A program made the translations under genes and the position numbers. A stretch of 64,000 nucleotides of DNA from Aurantiacibacter sediminis (lineage in GTDB: Bacteria; Pseudomonadota; Alphaproteobacteria; Sphingomonadales; Sphingomonadaceae), in the NCBI RefSeq assembly GCF_016019885.1, contig NZ_JAEANY010000001.1, forward strand, positions 496,001 through 560,000, written 5' to 3'. Shown here piece by piece: positions 16,873-26,583 of this stretch (positions are counted from its first letter, which is position 1; each line of letters starts with the position of its first letter). The notes below the pieces were generated by a model. It saw nothing but the letters and a program-made list of their open reading frames with translations, was not told the DNA's origin and did not search any database.

Positions 16873-17868
16873 ATGCAATTCCTGTCAGACAATGCCGCCC
16901 CGGTGCATCCCAAAGTGTGGGAAGCGATGCAGGCGGCAGATAACCCCGACACGCCTTATGATACCGATGCGTTGAGCCGCGAAATGGATGCGCGCTTTTC
17001 CGCGCTGTTCGGCCGTGAATGCGCGGCTCTGTGGGTGGCGACGGGCACGGCGGCGAATTGCCTTGCACTCGCGACCATGGTGGAGCCGCATGGAGGCGTG
17101 ATCTGTCACCGCGAAGCCCATATCGAAATGGATGAGTGTGGCGCCCCCGGCTTCTATCTGCATGGCGCAAAGCTGCTGCTGGCGGCAGGTGAGGGTGCAA
17201 AGCTGACGCCTGCCGATATCGACGCCGTCCTCGCCGGGATCACGCGCGGTGTGCACCAGGTGCCTGCCCATGCGATCTCGATAACGCAGGCGAGCGAGTA
17301 TGGCTTGCCGTACCGGCCCGAAGAGCTGGCGGCCATTGGGGCGATGGCAAAAGAGCACAACCTTGGCTTGCATATGGACGGCGCGCGTTTTGCCAATGCC
17401 GTGGCGGCGCTCGGCGGTCCTGCGGTAGAAGTCGCCGGACCCGTCGACGCGCTGAGTTTTGGCTTCGTCAAAAACGGCGGCATGGGCGCAGAGGCAGTAA
17501 TCCTGTTCGACACCGAAAAGGCAGAACTGGTGCGCTGGCGGCGCAAGCGTGCAGGTCATCTGCAGAGCAAGGGTCGCTATCTCGCTGCGCAGATCCTCGC
17601 TATGCTGGACGATGAAATCTGGCTGCAAAATGCTCGCGCTGCCAATGACGCCGCAAAGATCATCGCTGACGAAGCGGGCGACCGGCTGGTCCACCCGCAG
17701 CAGATCAACGAGCTGTTCGTCCGCATGACGGCTGGAGAACGCGCGGCGCTGCGCGATCAGGGCTTTGCCTTCTACGATTGGGATGAGACCTGCGTGCGCC
17801 TCGTCACCCATTGGGCGAGCAGGCACGAGGACTCTGAAAAGCTCGGCAAGGCCATCGCCGCTTTATGA
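16873..17868 (+). CDS. ltaE: Low-specificity L-threonine aldolase
   Basis: PLP enzyme splitting L-threonine or allo-threonine to glycine and acetaldehyde. 331 residues. Family features: FLSDNAAPVHPKVWEAM at the start, GTAANCLALA around 57-66, ICHREAHIEMDECGAPGF, LHMDGARFANAVAALG with the PLP-contacting Asp, and SFGFVKNGGMGAEAV containing the PLP lysine. A related beta-eliminating lyase is possible, but the motifs fit threonine aldolase. It overlaps the transporter gene by four bases. Confidence 0.9.
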   Translation: MQFLSDNAAPVHPKVWEAMQAADNPDTPYDTDALSREMDARFSALFGRECAALWVATGTAANCLALATMVEPHGGVICHREAHIEMDECGAPGFYLHGAKLLLAAGEGAKLTPADIDAVLAGITRGVHQVPAHAISITQASEYGLPYRPEELAAIGAMAKEHNLGLHMDGARFANAVAALGGPAVEVAGPVDALSFGFVKNGGMGAEAVILFDTEKAELVRWRRKRAGHLQSKGRYLAAQILAMLDDEIWLQNARAANDAAKIIADEAGDRLVHPQQINELFVRMTAGERAALRDQGFAFYDWDETCVRLVTHWASRHEDSEKLGKAIAAL

Positions 17869-18830
17869 GCGCCGAGCAGCCGGCCATGCTGAGTTGGCGC
17901 GTCATCCTGCCTTTCCTTCTCACCGGAGCGATCTGGGGTTCGACCTGGTATGTGATCACTGGCCAGATCGACGGAGTGCCCGCGGCATGGTCTGTTTTCT
18001 ACCGCTTCGCTCTCGCCACGCCCGCGCTGTTTTTGGTCGCGGCGCTTATGAAGCGTCGGCTGGCGCTCACCCGGCCTGAGCAGCTTCTCGCCCTCTTTGT
18101 GGGTCTCTTCCAATTCAGTGGAAATTTCCTGTTCGTCTATCACGCAGAGCTGTTCGTCACCTCGGGCATCGTCGCGATGATGTTTGCGCTGCTGATGGTG
18201 CCAAACGCCATTTTTGCGCGCATCTTTCTGGGAGAGCGAGTGCAGGGTGGCTTCATGATCGGCAGCGCGATTGCGATCGTGGGCGTATGCTTCCTGCTGT
18301 TTCACGAATGGCAATCCAATCCCGATGCAGGCGTCATAGGCGGCAATGTGGGCTTTGGCATTTTCCTCGCCCTGCTCGGGATCCTGGCAGCATCCATCGC
18401 GAATGTCGTCCAGGCCAACCCCACCGGCCGCGCCGTGCCTATGGTCAGCCTGCTTGCCTGGGCCATGCTTTACGGCACGATTTTCGATTTCGGCTTTGCG
18501 TGGGTGACAGCCGGGCCCCCGCCAATGCCGGAGGGACGCGAATATTGGACGGGGATCGTCTATCTGGCGCTGATCGGGTCGGTCGTCACTTTCCCGCTCC
18601 ATTATAATCTTGTGCGGGAGATCGGTGCGGGACGATCAGCCTATAATTCGATCGTCACGATTTCTGTCGCGATGCTGCTCTCGACTTTGCTGGAAGGCTA
18701 TCGCTGGACCACGCTCACCGCGCTCGGCATGGCTCTGGCCGTCATCGGCATGCTGATTGCCCTTCGCGCGCGAGGTCAGAAGAGCGTCCAGGTCCAGCAA
18801 TCGGGCCGCCTCCGCCACGACGTCGATTAG
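17865..18830 (+). CDS. EamA-family (DMT superfamily) transporter
   Basis: Inner-membrane permease of 321 residues with about ten hydrophobic helices arranged as two EamA repeats; the first begins LPFLLTGAIWGSTWYVITGQ and the second near residue 160. Such proteins usually export metabolites such as amino acids or nucleotides. The four-base overlap with the threonine aldolase gene suggests the two act together, perhaps on threonine or glycine, but that is inference. Its stop codon interlocks with that of the convergent epimerase gene (TTAG at 18827-18830). Confidence 0.87.
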   Translation: MSAEQPAMLSWRVILPFLLTGAIWGSTWYVITGQIDGVPAAWSVFYRFALATPALFLVAALMKRRLALTRPEQLLALFVGLFQFSGNFLFVYHAELFVTSGIVAMMFALLMVPNAIFARIFLGERVQGGFMIGSAIAIVGVCFLLFHEWQSNPDAGVIGGNVGFGIFLALLGILAASIANVVQANPTGRAVPMVSLLAWAMLYGTIFDFGFAWVTAGPPPMPEGREYWTGIVYLALIGSVVTFPLHYNLVREIGAGRSAYNSIVTISVAMLLSTLLEGYRWTTLTALGMALAVIGMLIALRARGQKSVQVQQSGRLRHDVD

Positions 18831-19603
18831 AGCAGATTCAACAGGCCTTCTTTGTAAGTCGGGAACTGCGGCTCCCAGCCGAGTATCCGCTTTGCCTTGC
18901 CGTTCGCGACGCGGCGGTTCTCTGCGTAAAAGCCGCGTGCCATGTCCGATAGGCCTGCCTCATCCATCGTCTGCAGCGGCGGGGGATCAACACCCAGCAG
19001 ACCGCAGGCATGCTCGATCACCCTGTTCTGGCTGCACGGCAAATCATCGCCAAGATTATAGGCGCCGGGCGAAGCATCGCCTTCCATCGCGGCGGTGACG
19101 CCGCTGGCAATGTCTTCCACATGCACGCGGCTGAAGACCTGTCCGGGCAAATCGATGCGGTGCGCCTTGCCTTCGCGAATACGGTCGAATGGGGAGCGGC
19201 CCGGGCCGTAAATGCCGGGCAGGCGAAAAACGTGCGCAGCCCGATCCAGCCACTTGGCATCGCATTCGGCCCGCGCCGTGCGGCGGCCCGTTCCGGTGGG
19301 CGAGCCTTCATCGACCCAAGCGCCGCCGGTATCGCCATAGACGCCGGTTGATGAGAGATAGCCGAGCCGCAGCCCACCAAGATAATCGCCATATCTGGCA
19401 AGCACCGGATCGCCGCCATCCTTCGGCGGGACAGAGGAGAGGACGTAGTCTGCCACGCCCAGACTGGCAGTTACTGCGCCTTCATCTTCGAAATCGACAT
19501 TGCCGTCGCTCCCTGTCGCGAAGACTGTCCAACCGAGCGCTTCTGCCCGATGCTTGATACGCTTTGCAGTGTAGCCGAGACCAAAAATGAACAGATTTGC
19601 CAT
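18827..19603 (-). CDS. NAD(P)-dependent epimerase/dehydratase family protein (atypical SDR)
   Basis: 258 residues with a Rossmann fold: LFIFGLGYTAKRI (4-16) is the dinucleotide loop, YLSSTGVYGD the active-site-like strand, and FRLPGIYGPGRSPFDRI the following block typical of the YeeZ-like atypical SDR group. The canonical YxxxK pair is not obvious, as in other members. The substrate is unknown. Divergently transcribed from pepN. Confidence 0.82.
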   Translation of the reverse strand: MANLFIFGLGYTAKRIKHRAEALGWTVFATGSDGNVDFEDEGAVTASLGVADYVLSSVPPKDGGDPVLARYGDYLGGLRLGYLSSTGVYGDTGGAWVDEGSPTGTGRRTARAECDAKWLDRAAHVFRLPGIYGPGRSPFDRIREGKAHRIDLPGQVFSRVHVEDIASGVTAAMEGDASPGAYNLGDDLPCSQNRVIEHACGLLGVDPPPLQTMDEAGLSDMARGFYAENRRVANGKAKRILGWEPQFPTYKEGLLNLL

Positions 19604-19652
19604 GTCGTGCGTTTAGACCCTCGACACCGCCAATAGAAAGACCAAGTTTCGT

Positions 19653-22310
19653 ATGATGGATATCGCTCGCACACCCTCTTCGCCCGATGGCAACACTGTA
19701 ATGGCCGATGCCGCGCCCACGCCGCATGAGCCGCCCGTTATCCGGCGCGAGGATTACAAGCCTTTTGAGTGGCTGGTGCCCGAGGTGTCGCTCGATTTCG
19801 ATCTGGGGCTGGGGTCGACGCGGGTGGTCGCGACGCTTAGCGTTGCGCCCAATGCGAAAGCCGATCCCTCAACGACGATCCGCCTGAATGGAGACGGGTT
19901 GGAGCCGCTTGCCGTGCAGGTCGATGGCGAAATAGTCAGCGACTGGTCGATGGACGGCTATGATTTGATCATTCCGCTCACTGGCGAAGGGCATGAACTT
20001 CGCGTTACCACCCAGATCAGTCCCGCCGCCAACAGCGCGCTGATGGGCCTGTTTGCCTCGAACGGCATGCTGTGCACCCAATGCGAGGCAGAGGGTTTCC
20101 GGCGCATCACTTTCTTCCCTGACCGCCCGGACGTCCTCTCGACCTATCGCGTGCGGATGAGTGGCCTCAAGGCACATTTTCCGGTGCTTCTGTCCAACGG
20201 CAATCTGGAAGCGCAAGGCGAAGGCGAAGACGGGACGCATTGGGCCGAGTGGCATGATCCATGGCCAAAGCCGAGTTATCTCTTCGCTCTGGTCGCTGGC
20301 GATCTGGTCGCGAATTCGGACAGCTTCACAACCATGTCAGGCCGCGAAGTGGCGCTCAACATCTATGTCCGCGATGGCGATCTGCCGCGCACCGGCCATG
20401 CGATGGAGTCGCTCAAGAAATCGATGCGTTGGGATGAGAAGGTGTTCGGACGCGAATACGATCTTGACCTCTTCAACATCGTCGCCGTGTCGGACTTCAA
20501 TATGGGGGCGATGGAGAACAAGGGCCTCAACGTCTTCAACACCAAATATGTGTTGGCCGACCCGGATACTGCGACCGATGGCGATTTCGACGGTGTCGAA
20601 GGCGTCATCGCACACGAATACTTTCATAATTGGTCCGGCAACCGCGTCACCTGCCGCGACTGGTTCCAACTGTCGCTTAAGGAAGGCTTCACTGTGCTGC
20701 GTGACCAGCTCTTCAGCCAGGACATGGGAAGCGAGCCGGTCAAGCGGATCGAGGATGTGCGCGTCCTGCGCGGGGCACAGTTCCCCGAAGATTCAGGCCC
20801 GCTCGCCCATCCGATCCGCCCGGACAGCTACCGTGAGATTTCCAACTTCTACACCGCGACGATCTACAATAAGGGCGCCGAAGTCATCCGCATGATGCGC
20901 AGCATGTGCGGCGAGGAGCGTTTCCGCGCCGGGACGGACCTCTATTTCGACCGCCACGATGGCGAAGCGGCGACTTGCGAGGACTTTGTCAAAGCGATCG
21001 AGGATGGCGCGGAGCTGGACCTCGAGCAATTCCGCCTCTGGTACAGCCAGGCGGGCACGCCGAAAGTCTCCGTCCGGCTTGAGCATGATGGCGATACGGC
21101 CACCCTGCACCTGTCGCAGGACGTGCCGCCAACACCCGGCCAGCCCGAAAAGCAGCCCATGCCTATTCCGCTGCGCATTGCCCTGTTCGACAGGGAATCA
21201 GGGAAACACGATGGTGAACAACTGATTACGCTCACCAAAGCTCAAGATAGCTTCAGTTTCGAGGGGTTCGCTACAAAACCCGTGCTCTCCATCAATCGCG
21301 GCTTTTCCGCTCCCGTCGTCATCGAACGCGACATTGCGCAGGACGATCTGGTCTTCCTCGCAGCGCACGATGACGATCCCTTTGCCCGCTACGAGGCTTT
21401 GCAGGATCTGGTCGTCGGCCATTTGAAAGATGTGATCGACGGCAATCTGGATGATAGCGAGCGCGACACGGGCAGGCAGGCAATCGCCGCTGCCATTTCC
21501 GCTGTGCTGGACGATGAGCACATCGACGATCTGATGCGCGGCGAAATGCTGTTGCTGCCGAGCGAGGGCTATCTTGCCGAAACCATGCTGGTCGCCGATC
21601 CCGGCGCGATCCACGAAGCGCGGCAGGGGCTGAGAGCTTATCTCGGAACGCAGCTCGAAGAGGCGTGGAAGGCCCTGCACCAACGCGCCTCATCCGTGCC
21701 GTTTTCGCATGATGCAGAGGCTCGCGGCGCGCGCAAAGTAAAAACGCATGCGCTTGCCTATCTCGCGGCTGGCGATGTCGACGGCGTTCAAGAGCTCGCA
21801 TGGGAGCAATATTCGAGCGCTGACAATATGACCGATCGGCAGGGCGCTTTGATGGTCTTGTGTAATCTCGACGGGCCGGAGCGGACCCGCGCACTGCTCG
21901 ATTTCTATAATCGGTACAAGGACAATGCGCTGGTCATCGACAAATGGTTCAGCCTCCAGTCGATGTCGCTGCATCCCAATGCGATCGAGCATGTGAAGGC
22001 GCTGGCTGACCATCCGCAGTTCACGCTGAAAAACCCCAACCGCGTGCGCTCGCTCTACATGGGCTTTGCGGTCAATCCGCAGGCGTTTCACGATGCGAGC
22101 GGCGAGGGGTATCGCATGATCGCGGACCTGATCCTCCAACTCGATCCGATCAACCCGCAGACTGCCGCGCGGTTCGTCACCCCGCTGGGCCGCTGGCGGC
22201 GGATCGAGCCCAAACGCTCGGCGCTGATGAAAGCGGAGCTGGAGCAGATTGCCGCGGCGGGCGATCTCTCGCGCGACACGTCCGAGCAGGTGAGCCGCAG
22301 CCTTGGCTGA
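19653..22310 (+). CDS. pepN: Aminopeptidase N, M1 family
   Basis: Cytoplasmic zinc aminopeptidase releasing N-terminal residues from peptides. 885 residues, the normal PepN length. The exopeptidase motif GAMEN is near 286, followed by the zinc site HEYFHNWSGNRVTCRDW (HExxH at 321-325, third ligand in LKEG), then a long helical C-terminal domain. Two adjacent ATGs at 19653 and 19656 could serve as start, and an in-frame ATG lies 16 codons further in. It overlaps the next gene by eight bases. Confidence 0.95.
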   Translation: MMDIARTPSSPDGNTVMADAAPTPHEPPVIRREDYKPFEWLVPEVSLDFDLGLGSTRVVATLSVAPNAKADPSTTIRLNGDGLEPLAVQVDGEIVSDWSMDGYDLIIPLTGEGHELRVTTQISPAANSALMGLFASNGMLCTQCEAEGFRRITFFPDRPDVLSTYRVRMSGLKAHFPVLLSNGNLEAQGEGEDGTHWAEWHDPWPKPSYLFALVAGDLVANSDSFTTMSGREVALNIYVRDGDLPRTGHAMESLKKSMRWDEKVFGREYDLDLFNIVAVSDFNMGAMENKGLNVFNTKYVLADPDTATDGDFDGVEGVIAHEYFHNWSGNRVTCRDWFQLSLKEGFTVLRDQLFSQDMGSEPVKRIEDVRVLRGAQFPEDSGPLAHPIRPDSYREISNFYTATIYNKGAEVIRMMRSMCGEERFRAGTDLYFDRHDGEAATCEDFVKAIEDGAELDLEQFRLWYSQAGTPKVSVRLEHDGDTATLHLSQDVPPTPGQPEKQPMPIPLRIALFDRESGKHDGEQLITLTKAQDSFSFEGFATKPVLSINRGFSAPVVIERDIAQDDLVFLAAHDDDPFARYEALQDLVVGHLKDVIDGNLDDSERDTGRQAIAAAISAVLDDEHIDDLMRGEMLLLPSEGYLAETMLVADPGAIHEARQGLRAYLGTQLEEAWKALHQRASSVPFSHDAEARGARKVKTHALAYLAAGDVDGVQELAWEQYSSADNMTDRQGALMVLCNLDGPERTRALLDFYNRYKDNALVIDKWFSLQSMSLHPNAIEHVKALADHPQFTLKNPNRVRSLYMGFAVNPQAFHDASGEGYRMIADLILQLDPINPQTAARFVTPLGRWRRIEPKRSALMKAELEQIAAAGDLSRDTSEQVSRSLG

Positions 22311-23004
22311 CCAGCGTGAGATCCTTCGCGCCGATGTACTGGATGGCACACCGCATGGCACCCCGCATGGCTTTCTGACCGGAGTAGGCCATACGGGCGA
22401 GCCGGACCCGGCATTGCTGGTGCCGGGCGGCAAGCTGGTTCTCACCAAGCAGGTTCATTCGGCGAAAGCGATTGCTGTCGAAAGCCCGTATCCGGATCAC
22501 GCGCGGCCGGAAGTCGACGGCCTCGTGACAAAGACCCCCGGCGTCATACTTGGCATTGTTACAGCCGACTGCGCGCCCGTGCTATTCGCTGACATCGACA
22601 ACGGTGTGATCGGCGCGGCGCATGCCGGTTGGCGCGGGGCGCATTACGGCGTGTTGGAAGCCACGGTTCGCAAGATGGAAGAACTCGGCGCAGAACGCAC
22701 CAATATTGCAGCTGCCATCGGCCCGACCATTGCCGAAGAGAATTACGAAGTCGGCTTCGATTTCTACGAACAATTCGAAGATCGCCATGCCGATTTCTTT
22801 CGCCGCGGTCGCCCCGGCAAATGGCATTTCAACCTGCCTGCCTATGTCCTCTGGCGACTCGAATCGCTCAATCTCGGGCAGGTCGAGGACTTGGGTGTCG
22901 ACACTTACGCCAATCCCGAACGCTTTCATTCCTATCGCCGCGCGACTCATCAGGGCAAAGCCCAAGACGGGCGGCAATTCTCCCTGATCGGCCTGCCCGA
23001 CTAG
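22303..23004 (+). CDS. pgeF: PgeF/YfiH family protein (peptidoglycan editing factor, polyphenol-oxidase-like)
   Basis: 233 residues. The DUF152 signatures are present: TKQVHSAKA with a metal His, GIVTADCAPVLFAD with the Cys ligand, and AAHAGWRGAHYGVLEA with the third ligand. E. coli YfiH removes wrongly added L-Ser from UDP-MurNAc; other homologues show purine nucleoside phosphorylase or laccase-like activity. Which applies here cannot be read from sequence. The start overlaps pepN, so the two are translationally linked. Confidence 0.9.
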   Translation: MADQREILRADVLDGTPHGTPHGFLTGVGHTGEPDPALLVPGGKLVLTKQVHSAKAIAVESPYPDHARPEVDGLVTKTPGVILGIVTADCAPVLFADIDNGVIGAAHAGWRGAHYGVLEATVRKMEELGAERTNIAAAIGPTIAEENYEVGFDFYEQFEDRHADFFRRGRPGKWHFNLPAYVLWRLESLNLGQVEDLGVDTYANPERFHSYRRATHQGKAQDGRQFSLIGLPD

Positions 23005-23194
23005 GCAAACGCCTCATCCTTGCGAAATATCGCCAAATTACCCCCAAAAGGCGGGTTGGCATTGGCGCTGCGCTCGTCTATCAGCCGCGCCAGACTGCTG
23101 TGACGCGTGCGTTGTTAGCGCCACATTGCAGAGATGATTTCTAGCGAGCCTGAAGAGGAACCCTTCTCAACGGCTCAGCATGCAAGGCAAGGAT

Positions 23195-23764
23195 ATGGCA
23201 ACCACTACGGGCAATCCTGAAACCGGCGAGACGACCACCAAGGATGGTGTGCGTCGCCGCGACTTTATCGAAATCGCCGCCGTTTCGGTGGCGGGTGTGG
23301 GCGGCCTTGTGATGGTCTATCCGCTGGTCAGCCAAATGGCACCGTCGGCAGACGTGCTCGCTGCCAGCACGACCGAGCTCGACATCAGCACGCTTGAAGC
23401 GGGCCAGGCGATTGTCACCGAATTCCGCAAGCAGCCGGTGTTTGTGCGCCGCCTGACGCAGGCCGAAATCGACGAAGCGAATGCTGTGCCGACTGGGTCT
23501 TTGCGCGATGCCGAGTCGCTGGAAGACCGCACGCAACCCGGACATGAAGACGTATTGGTAGTCATGGGTGTCTGCACCCACCTTGGATGTGTGCCGCTGG
23601 GAGCCGTCACCGGTGAGAACAAAGGCGAATATAACGGCTATTTCTGTCCGTGCCACGGTTCGCACTACGATACCGCAGCGCGCATTCGCAAAGGTCCGGC
23701 ACCGACCAATCTGCTGGTCCCCGATTATACTTTCGCATCCGACACGACGATCGTGATCGGCTAA
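23195..23764 (+). CDS. petA: Ubiquinol-cytochrome c reductase, Rieske iron-sulfur subunit
   Basis: Carries the 2Fe-2S cluster of the bc1 complex that takes an electron from ubiquinol. About 189 residues. A twin-Arg-like [16 protein letters not shown] leads into the single membrane anchor. Cluster ligands are CTHLGC (127-132) and CPCHGSHYD. An ATG at 23180 is in frame, but the ATG at 23195 follows AAGG with good spacing. First gene of petABC; no promoter motif stands out in the 190 bases upstream. Confidence 0.95.
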   Translation: MATTTGNPETGETTTKDGVRRRDFIEIAAVSVAGVGGLVMVYPLVSQMAPSADVLAASTTELDISTLEAGQAIVTEFRKQPVFVRRLTQAEIDEANAVPTGSLRDAESLEDRTQPGHEDVLVVMGVCTHLGCVPLGAVTGENKGEYNGYFCPCHGSHYDTAARIRKGPAPTNLLVPDYTFASDTTIVIG

Positions 23765-23784
23765 GGCAAGCAAGAGGCAAGAAC

Positions 23785-25080
23785 ATGAGCTTTCCCTGGG
23801 CCAAGGAATACCAGCCGGCCAACGGCTTCACCAAGTTCCTCGACGAGCGTCTGCCCGTTCCGCGCCTCGTCTATAATGCCGTAGGCGCCGGTTACCCGGT
23901 CCCGCGCAACCTATCCTATTTTTGGAATTTCGGTGTTCTCGCCGGCTTTTGTCTCATGCTGCAGCTGGTCACAGGCATTGTGCTCGCAATGCACTACGCC
24001 GCTGAAACGACTGTCGCCTTTGCCTCGGTCGAGCACATCATGCGCAACGTCAATTGGGGCTGGATGCTGCGTTATGCGCACGCCAACGGTGCCAGCTTCT
24101 TCTTCCTGGTGATCTACATCCACATTTTCCGCGGCCTGTTTTACGCATCGTACAAGCCGCCACGCGAAATGATCTGGTTGATCGGTGTGGTCATCTTCCT
24201 GCTGATGATGGCAACCGCTTTCATGGGCTATGTCCTTCCCTGGGGCCAGATGAGCTTCTGGGGTGCGCAGGTGATCACCGGTCTGTTCAGCGCCATTCCG
24301 CTGGTCGGTGAGTCGCTGCAGGTCTGGATCCTGGGTGGCTATGCACCGGACAATGCGGCGCTCAACCGCTTCTTCAGCCTGCACTATGTGCTGTCCTTCG
24401 TGATCGCCGGCTGTGTGGTGCTGCACATCTGGGCGCTGCACATCCCGGGTTCGAGCAACCCAACCGGCGTCGAAGTTAAGAGCGAAAGCGACACCGTGCC
24501 GTTCCACCCGTATTACACGGCAAAGGATGGGTTCGGCCTCGGCATCTTCCTGCTGATCTATTTCGCTTTCGTATTCTTCCTGCCGAACGTGCTGGGTCAC
24601 CCGGATAACTATATCGAGGCAAACCCGCTTTCGACGCCGGCACTCATCGTTCCGGAATGGTATTTCTATCCGTTCTACGCGATCCTGCGCGCCTTCACCT
24701 TCGACTTCATCCTTCCGGCGAAGCTGTGGGGTGTGCTGGCCATGTTCGCATCGATCCTGGTGTGGTTCTTCCTGCCGTGGCTGGACAAGGGCCCGGTTCG
24801 CAGCGGCCATTATCGTCCGCTGTTCCGCAAGTTCTTCTGGTTCGGCCTCATCCCGTGCATGGCCATGCTGTTCTTCCTGGGCGGCGCGCCTGCTGCAGAA
24901 CCTTACGTGATGCTGAGCCAGATCGCGACCGCATACTACTTCCTGCACTTCTTGGTCATCCTGCCGATCATCTCCTCGATCGAGCGTCCTGACCCGCTGC
25001 CCTATTCGATCACCGAAGCGGTGCTGGGCTCGGACAAGAAAGCTGTGCTTGGCGAAAATGCCGAGCCGGTGGCCACCTGA
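23785..25080 (+). CDS. petB: Cytochrome b of the bc1 complex
   Basis: Eight-helix inner-membrane subunit holding hemes bL and bH and both quinol sites. 431 residues. Visible signatures: [40 protein letters not shown] with paired heme ligand His residues, [20 protein letters not shown], the QO-site PEWYFYP, and IPGSSNPTG. Start ATG 23785 follows a purine-rich tract 20 bases after petA. The open frame to 23650 is just petA read out of frame. Confidence 0.96.
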   Translation: MSFPWAKEYQPANGFTKFLDERLPVPRLVYNAVGAGYPVPRNLSYFWNFGVLAGFCLMLQLVTGIVLAMHYAAETTVAFASVEHIMRNVNWGWMLRYAHANGASFFFLVIYIHIFRGLFYASYKPPREMIWLIGVVIFLLMMATAFMGYVLPWGQMSFWGAQVITGLFSAIPLVGESLQVWILGGYAPDNAALNRFFSLHYVLSFVIAGCVVLHIWALHIPGSSNPTGVEVKSESDTVPFHPYYTAKDGFGLGIFLLIYFAFVFFLPNVLGHPDNYIEANPLSTPALIVPEWYFYPFYAILRAFTFDFILPAKLWGVLAMFASILVWFFLPWLDKGPVRSGHYRPLFRKFFWFGLIPCMAMLFFLGGAPAAEPYVMLSQIATAYYFLHFLVILPIISSIERPDPLPYSITEAVLGSDKKAVLGENAEPVAT

Positions 25081-25108
25081 AGCGTAAGGCTAGGGGAAAG
25101 ATAGAATT

Positions 25109-25957
25109 ATGATCCGCCTCGTTGGTATCCTTATCGGTCTCGGCTTTACGCTGGTCGCCCTCATTTCCTTCGGCGTCGGTGCCTACACCGCCGCCACGGA
25201 AGAGGTCGCGCCGAACCCGTCCTATGAATTTCACCTCGAAGCTGAAGCGCCCGCAGGCGGTTTTTCATTCGATGGCCCGTTCGGCCGCTGGGATATCGCC
25301 CAGCTTCAGCGCGGCTATCAGGTCTACAAAGAAGCGTGCGCTGCCTGCCACAGCCTGGAATATGTGGCCTTCCGCAACCTTGCGGACCTCGGCTATTCGG
25401 ATGCGCAGATCAAAGCCGAAGCAGAAACCTACACGGTCCCGCGTTATGACGAGGAAACTGCCGAGGTTGTGCGCGAGCCCGGCCTTCCGACGGATCAGTT
25501 CCCGCCAGTGCCTTATGCCGGTCTTGGAAATCCGCCTGACCTTTCGCTGATGACCAAGGCTCGTCACGATGGCACGAATTATGTCTACGCGCTGCTCACC
25601 GGTTACGAAGATATGTCGACCTTCGAGAAAGATGGCGTGGTCCTAAGCGAAGCCTATCCCGATTTCGAAATCGGCAACGGTCTCTATTTCAATCCGTACT
25701 TCTACGGCTTGGGCATCGCGATGCCAGCGCCGCTGCGGGACGGTCAGGTGACCTATGCAGACGGTACCGAAGCGACGGTTGACCAGATGTCGCAGGACAT
25801 TGCGGCATTCCTCACCTGGACTGCCGAGCCGACAATGGTCCAGCGCAAGCAGACCGGCTGGTGGGTGCTCGCCTTTACGCTGTTTGCTACGATCCTTGCC
25901 TGGTTTGCCAAGAAGCAGATCTGGGCGGACATCAAGCCGAAGCGCAAAGACGACTGA
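25109..25957 (+). CDS. petC: Cytochrome c1 of the bc1 complex
   Basis: Membrane-anchored c-type cytochrome passing electrons from the Rieske protein to soluble cytochrome c. 282 residues: N-terminal signal (1-28), heme site CAACHS (77-82), axial-ligand region YFYGLGIAMPAPL with the Met ligand, and a C-terminal anchor (about 252-270) ending in KPKRKDD. Last of the petABC set; apt follows eight bases after its stop. Confidence 0.95.
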   Translation: MIRLVGILIGLGFTLVALISFGVGAYTAATEEVAPNPSYEFHLEAEAPAGGFSFDGPFGRWDIAQLQRGYQVYKEACAACHSLEYVAFRNLADLGYSDAQIKAEAETYTVPRYDEETAEVVREPGLPTDQFPPVPYAGLGNPPDLSLMTKARHDGTNYVYALLTGYEDMSTFEKDGVVLSEAYPDFEIGNGLYFNPYFYGLGIAMPAPLRDGQVTYADGTEATVDQMSQDIAAFLTWTAEPTMVQRKQTGWWVLAFTLFATILAWFAKKQIWADIKPKRKDD

Positions 25958-25964
25958 TCGCGCA

Positions 25965-26501
25965 TTGGGTCCTGACGAACTCAAGGGCCTGATCCGCACG
26001 GTTCCGGATTTTCCGAAATCCGGCATCCAGTTCCGCGATATAACGACGCTCCTCGCCCATGGCGAGGGGCTGGCCGGCTCTATAAAGCAAATGGCGGCGA
26101 TTGCTCGTTCGCTCGATGCCGATGCGGTCGCGGGAATAGAAGCGCGCGGGTTCATTTTCGGCACTGCACTCGCGCTAGAACTCGAACTCGGCTTTGTCCC
26201 GCTGCGCAAAGCCGGGAAGCTGCCCGTCGAAACTATCGGCGAGGACTATGCGCTCGAATACGGCACAGCGCGGCTTGAGCTCGACCCCACGCTCGTGAGT
26301 GATGGCGAGAAAGTGCTGCTTATCGACGATCTTCTGGCCACGGGCGGCACCGCAATCGCCGGGGCGCGACTTTTGCGGCGCGCCGGAGCAGTCGTGGAAC
26401 ATGCACTTTTCGTGATCGACCTGCCCGAACTGGGCGGCGCACGCGCTTTGGCAGATGAGACACTAAAGACGCACAGCGTCATTTCTTTCGAAGGCCACTG
26501 A
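25965..26501 (+). CDS. apt: Adenine phosphoribosyltransferase, TTG start
   Basis: Salvages adenine with PRPP to AMP. About 178 residues from the TTG at 25965; the protein then opens GPDELKGLIRTVPDFPKSG as expected for Apt. The PRPP-binding motif VLLIDDLLATGGTA is near residue 115-130, and AGIEARGFIFG is also typical. The only in-frame ATG is far upstream at 25755, inside petC in another frame, so a non-ATG start is needed. It probably rides on the petABC transcript. Confidence 0.9.
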   Translation: MGPDELKGLIRTVPDFPKSGIQFRDITTLLAHGEGLAGSIKQMAAIARSLDADAVAGIEARGFIFGTALALELELGFVPLRKAGKLPVETIGEDYALEYGTARLELDPTLVSDGEKVLLIDDLLATGGTAIAGARLLRRAGAVVEHALFVIDLPELGGARALADETLKTHSVISFEGH

Positions 26502-26583
26502 GGTTTCTCGGAAAGTATCCCGCTCCCATGCATTATGGTGCTACCATCGCTTCGGGTGATGAGGCGAGCGCACAGGAAATTTC

